A DNA stretch of 54,573 bases from Entamoeba invadens IP1 (Eukaryota > Evosea > Mastigamoebida > Endamoebidae): contig NW_004443736.1 in the NCBI RefSeq assembly GCF_000330505.1, positions 29,713 to 84,285 on the forward strand, given 5' to 3'. A program made the position numbers and the translations under genes. Positions 51,849-54,573 of this stretch are shown here, piece by piece. The notes beneath the pieces were generated by a model. It ran no database searches and was not told the DNA's origin. It worked only from the letters and a program-made list of their open reading frames with translations. Numbering within the stretch: the first letter of the stretch is position 1; every line of letters starts with the position of its first letter.

Positions 51849-54573
51849 TTATCTTTGATTTAAATTTTGGAGAGTACCAACCACTTCTTGGATTGTCAGT
51901 CTTTTTTCTTGTTCTTGTACCCAACACTTCGAAATTAAATCATTCATTTCTTTTGAAATATTTGTTATATTCTCAAGCCGTTTGCCTGAAGTAATGAAGT
52001 CAGCAATGCCCCACGCAAATTTGAATCTTACATCGTCTTTTTGATACGCCATTTTCCAAGAAAAACATTCATATAAAGTGACTCCAAAAGAAAATACATC
52101 GGCACTTTTCTTGTACTTCTTTTTATTTAACACCTCTGGTGCCATATATTTTGGTGTTCCAATTCCCTTAGTGAAAGTCATGTTAGTCATCAACATGTTA
52201 ATGTTTCTTGCGCTTCCAAAATCAGTCAACTTTGCATTCACTTTTTCGTTTGGATCAAGTGAAAATATCAAGAAATTGTCTGGTTTGATGTCCCTGTGTA
52301 AGATCCCATTTTCATGTAAATACAAAATCCCTTCAGCTCCATTCAACATGAATTTAACTCTCAAATTTAAGTCAATTTCATTTGAATTTTTGTGTTTCAT
52401 TAAGTCTTGTATCGACCCATATTTTGCAAATTCGGTGACCATGCAGATTTTATTGGGTACAAAAACAGCACCAAAGAAATGAACCAAATACTCACTTCTG
52501 AATTTATCTAACATCGACACCTCATTTTCAAATTCTTCCATGTTTTTGGCAGTCTGTTTGGATTCTTTCATTTTCTTGATAGCAACATCGTTACCTCTGT
52601 AAAGTCCTTTGTAAACTATACCAAAAGATCCTTCGCCAAGTTTTTTCGTTTCTTCGATTTCTTGGTAAAACAATTTAGTCGAGTTTTCGGTGTTGGTTTC
52701 AATTGCAATTTTTCCTTCTTTTATTTCTCCACTGTTTATGTCCAGTCCAGTCACCAGCACATTATCAACAATTTTACAGGAACAAAGCGGCTTAATAAAT
52801 ATCTCAAATTCACAAGCAAACCCTCTTTTAAGTGTCACAATTGATGGCACTGTTCTAATTTCATAGTAATCACATCCAGATATAACACTAAACTGCACTT
52901 TTAATTTGTGCTTCGACATGTTTCCAATGCAAATCAAGTCTCGACTCTCTTGATCTACCGGGAGTAACTCTGTGTCTATATCAAACATTAATTTGTTTTT
53001 GTTTACCATTATTTTGTCACTTAAATTTATCATTGGTACATTCGAGCGATTCATCTTAAATATACACACATTTTTTTCTTTTAAAATTTTTTTATGCTTT
53101 TCAAGAGCATAGAACACAAGTAATATCACAACAATTATAATGAATATTAGTATTGCAAAAACAGCAATTGGTATTCCTAGTATAACACCATATTTGGTTC
53201 GTTTGTCACAAGAGAGTTTGTCATCACTTAAAACGTAATTATTTGCACAAGATGAACATTTGTTCTTTAATGAAGATATGCAATTTGTAATTGTTGAATA
53301 ATGGACACATTTGTCATTGGATAAAATGTTATTATCACTACAATTTAAACATTTTTCTTTTGTGCATGAAACACATTCTTTATCACATTTAAAACACAAA
53401 TTTTCGTTATTATAAAAACCATTTTCACATGACACACAACCATCTATCGTTTTATTCAAGCAGTTTTCTAATGAATTCAAAGTGTCACACAGTTTAGTTA
53501 TATTAAATGGTGTTCTATAATAACCATCATTGCATGTCATACAAACACCTTCATTTGTACACGTTTCACAGGATATGTCACATTTGTTACATTGTTTCCC
53601 ATCTGTTGTTCTCATGTATCCAGGTTTACAAACAACACAGCCGGTGTATGTCGACATTAACACGTCACAAACAGCTGTCAAGTTATTGATGTTTATACAT
53701 TTTCCTTTAGAAACATATGAGTATTGATCACACTTTGTGCAATTTGTCGAATTGTAACAATTTATACATGGATATTGACATTGTATACATTCATTGTTTG
53801 ATAAATAAAACCCATCTAAACAACGTGTACAACCTTTTGGCGTTTTTTCAATACAATTTGAAGTTTTTTGAATATCTCTTTTTAATTTTAAAGGAATTCG
53901 ATTTGTTTCATTATTTGCGATTACACAACACAACTTTTGATTTAAAAAATAACCATTTTCACATTCAAAACATCCATTATTGATTAAATTGATATAAAGA
54001 CATTTCGAATAATTTTCATTTTCAGTTCTGTTTTTACAGCCATCCACATCTTTGTAAAACCCATCTATACATTGTCTACAATAAATGGAGTAATTTTTGC
54101 AATTGATTTGGTCTTGTTGAAAACATTTACCATCCGAATTTATATTTGAATTACACACAATACAAACATTTTTATTTTGAATATGGCAGTCTTTATTATT
54201 ATCAACACATGTACCATTTAAAACATAAGAATAGTTTGAACAACCAATACAATAACTTCCATTTGTTGCAGTACAATTGACATCTTTAAAACAAATGTTA
54301 TCATTTGATATAGTATAATTATTGGCACATTTAAAATCAATTTCTTTATCGTTATAAAAATAACAATGATGTGCTTGTGTACATATTTTTATGTTGTTTA
54401 AATTTTGAACTGCGTATGATTCTTTTGCCAAAAAACAAAATGCGTTTCGAGATATATTACAATTTGAAATTGTACCACATTGAGTATCATTTTTACAATA
54501 TATGCAAGTATTGTTGTTTTTGTTATTAATTTGATATTTACAGTTATTTTTGATAGAACAATTACCATCGGAA
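51849..54573 (-). CDS. Transmembrane receptor kinase (TMK family), 5' partial
   Basis: The frame is open to the right edge of the window, so the signal peptide and first exon part are missing; the TTG at 54431 is not the start. Residues counted from there show: CxxC-rich ectodomain repeats to about 405 (CTRCLDGFYLSNNECIQC, CVVCKPGYMRTTDGKQCNKC), a membrane helix near 413-441 (VILGIPIAVFAILIFIIIVV), a juxtamembrane block with PLCSCKI, and a kinase domain from about 597 with GEGSFG, VAIKKMK, HRDIKPDN, DFG and APE all present. It is predicted to be an active receptor kinase at the plasma membrane or on endosomes. Its cytoplasmic half is very like that of the TMK at 9.5 kb (for example HRDIKPDN then TDFGS/TDFGSAR and LMTNMTFTKGIGTP in both), so the two are close paralogues. 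Confidence 0.9.
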   Translation of the reverse strand, partial: SDGNCSIKNNCKYQINNKNNNTCIYCKNDTQCGTISNCNISRNAFCFLAKESYAVQNLNNIKICTQAHHCYFYNDKEIDFKCANNYTISNDNICFKDVNCTATNGSYCIGCSNYSYVLNGTCVDNNKDCHIQNKNVCIVCNSNINSDGKCFQQDQINCKNYSIYCRQCIDGFYKDVDGCKNRTENENYSKCLYINLINNGCFECENGYFLNQKLCCVIANNETNRIPLKLKRDIQKTSNCIEKTPKGCTRCLDGFYLSNNECIQCQYPCINCYNSTNCTKCDQYSYVSKGKCININNLTAVCDVLMSTYTGCVVCKPGYMRTTDGKQCNKCDISCETCTNEGVCMTCNDGYYRTPFNITKLCDTLNSLENCLNKTIDGCVSCENGFYNNENLCFKCDKECVSCTKEKCLNCSDNNILSNDKCVHYSTITNCISSLKNKCSSCANNYVLSDDKLSCDKRTKYGVILGIPIAVFAILIFIIIVVILLVFYALEKHKKILKEKNVCIFKMNRSNVPMINLSDKIMVNKNKLMFDIDTELLPVDQESRDLICIGNMSKHKLKVQFSVISGCDYYEIRTVPSIVTLKRGFACEFEIFIKPLCSCKIVDNVLVTGLDINSGEIKEGKIAIETNTENSTKLFYQEIEETKKLGEGSFGIVYKGLYRGNDVAIKKMKESKQTAKNMEEFENEVSMLDKFRSEYLVHFFGAVFVPNKICMVTEFAKYGSIQDLMKHKNSNEIDLNLRVKFMLNGAEGILYLHENGILHRDIKPDNFLIFSLDPNEKVNAKLTDFGSARNINMLMTNMTFTKGIGTPKYMAPEVLNKKKYKKSADVFSFGVTLYECFSWKMAYQKDDVRFKFAWGIADFITSGKRLENITNISKEMNDLISKCWVQEQEKRLTIQEVVGTLQNLNQR

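Overview
The window looks like nuclear DNA of an Entamoeba, most likely an E. invadens-like (reptile) species. The evidence is very AT-rich intergenic DNA, mostly intronless genes, one clear short intron with GTTTGT...TAG borders, several BspA-type leucine-rich-repeat (LRR_5) proteins, two transmembrane receptor kinases (TMK) with CxxC-rich ectodomains, and TA-flanked inverted-repeat elements of the DNA-transposon kind. The species call is inference. No rRNA, tRNA, CRISPR array or bacterial-style operon was seen.

Layout. 1-2.3 kb: 3' part of a gene fusing a SPRY domain to a BspA-like LRR protein. 2.7-3.8 kb: type I membrane protein. 3.8-4.2 kb: a 420-bp TA-flanked inverted-repeat element with a GC-rich, strongly foldable core. 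5.9-9.1 kb: two tandem BspA-like genes, the second decayed at its 5' end. 9.5-13.8 kb: a TMK on the minus strand, split by one frameshift. 14.8-15.0 kb: mariner-like MITE. 15.2-17.8 kb: large F-box-like protein. 17.8-22.6 kb: gene-poor DNA with another MITE-like repeat. 22.6-25.4 kb: EF-hand protein and a BspA-like gene. 25.8-32.1 kb: head-to-head pair of paralogues of an unrecognised family, one intact and one a pseudogene. A 100-N gap lies at 32.5 kb. 34.8-39.2 kb: acidic protein, divergent GH25 lysozyme-like secreted protein and a small surface protein. 40-41.1 kb: spliced multi-pass membrane protein. 41.2-42.6 kb: nested inverted-repeat elements. 43 kb: Cys-rich relic. 44.2-45.2 kb: BspA-like gene. 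46.5-50.9 kb: two type II membrane glycosyltransferase-like paralogues with a coding relic between them. 51.8 kb to the end: 5'-truncated TMK.

Functionally the window is dominated by surface and secretory proteins (TMKs, membrane and GPI-type proteins, lysozyme-like, glycosyltransferase-like) and by the lineage-expanded LRR family. Genes are separate transcription units, often 1 kb or more apart. Paralogues in several states of decay, together with MITE-like repeats, suggest an accessory, fast-turning-over chromosomal region.
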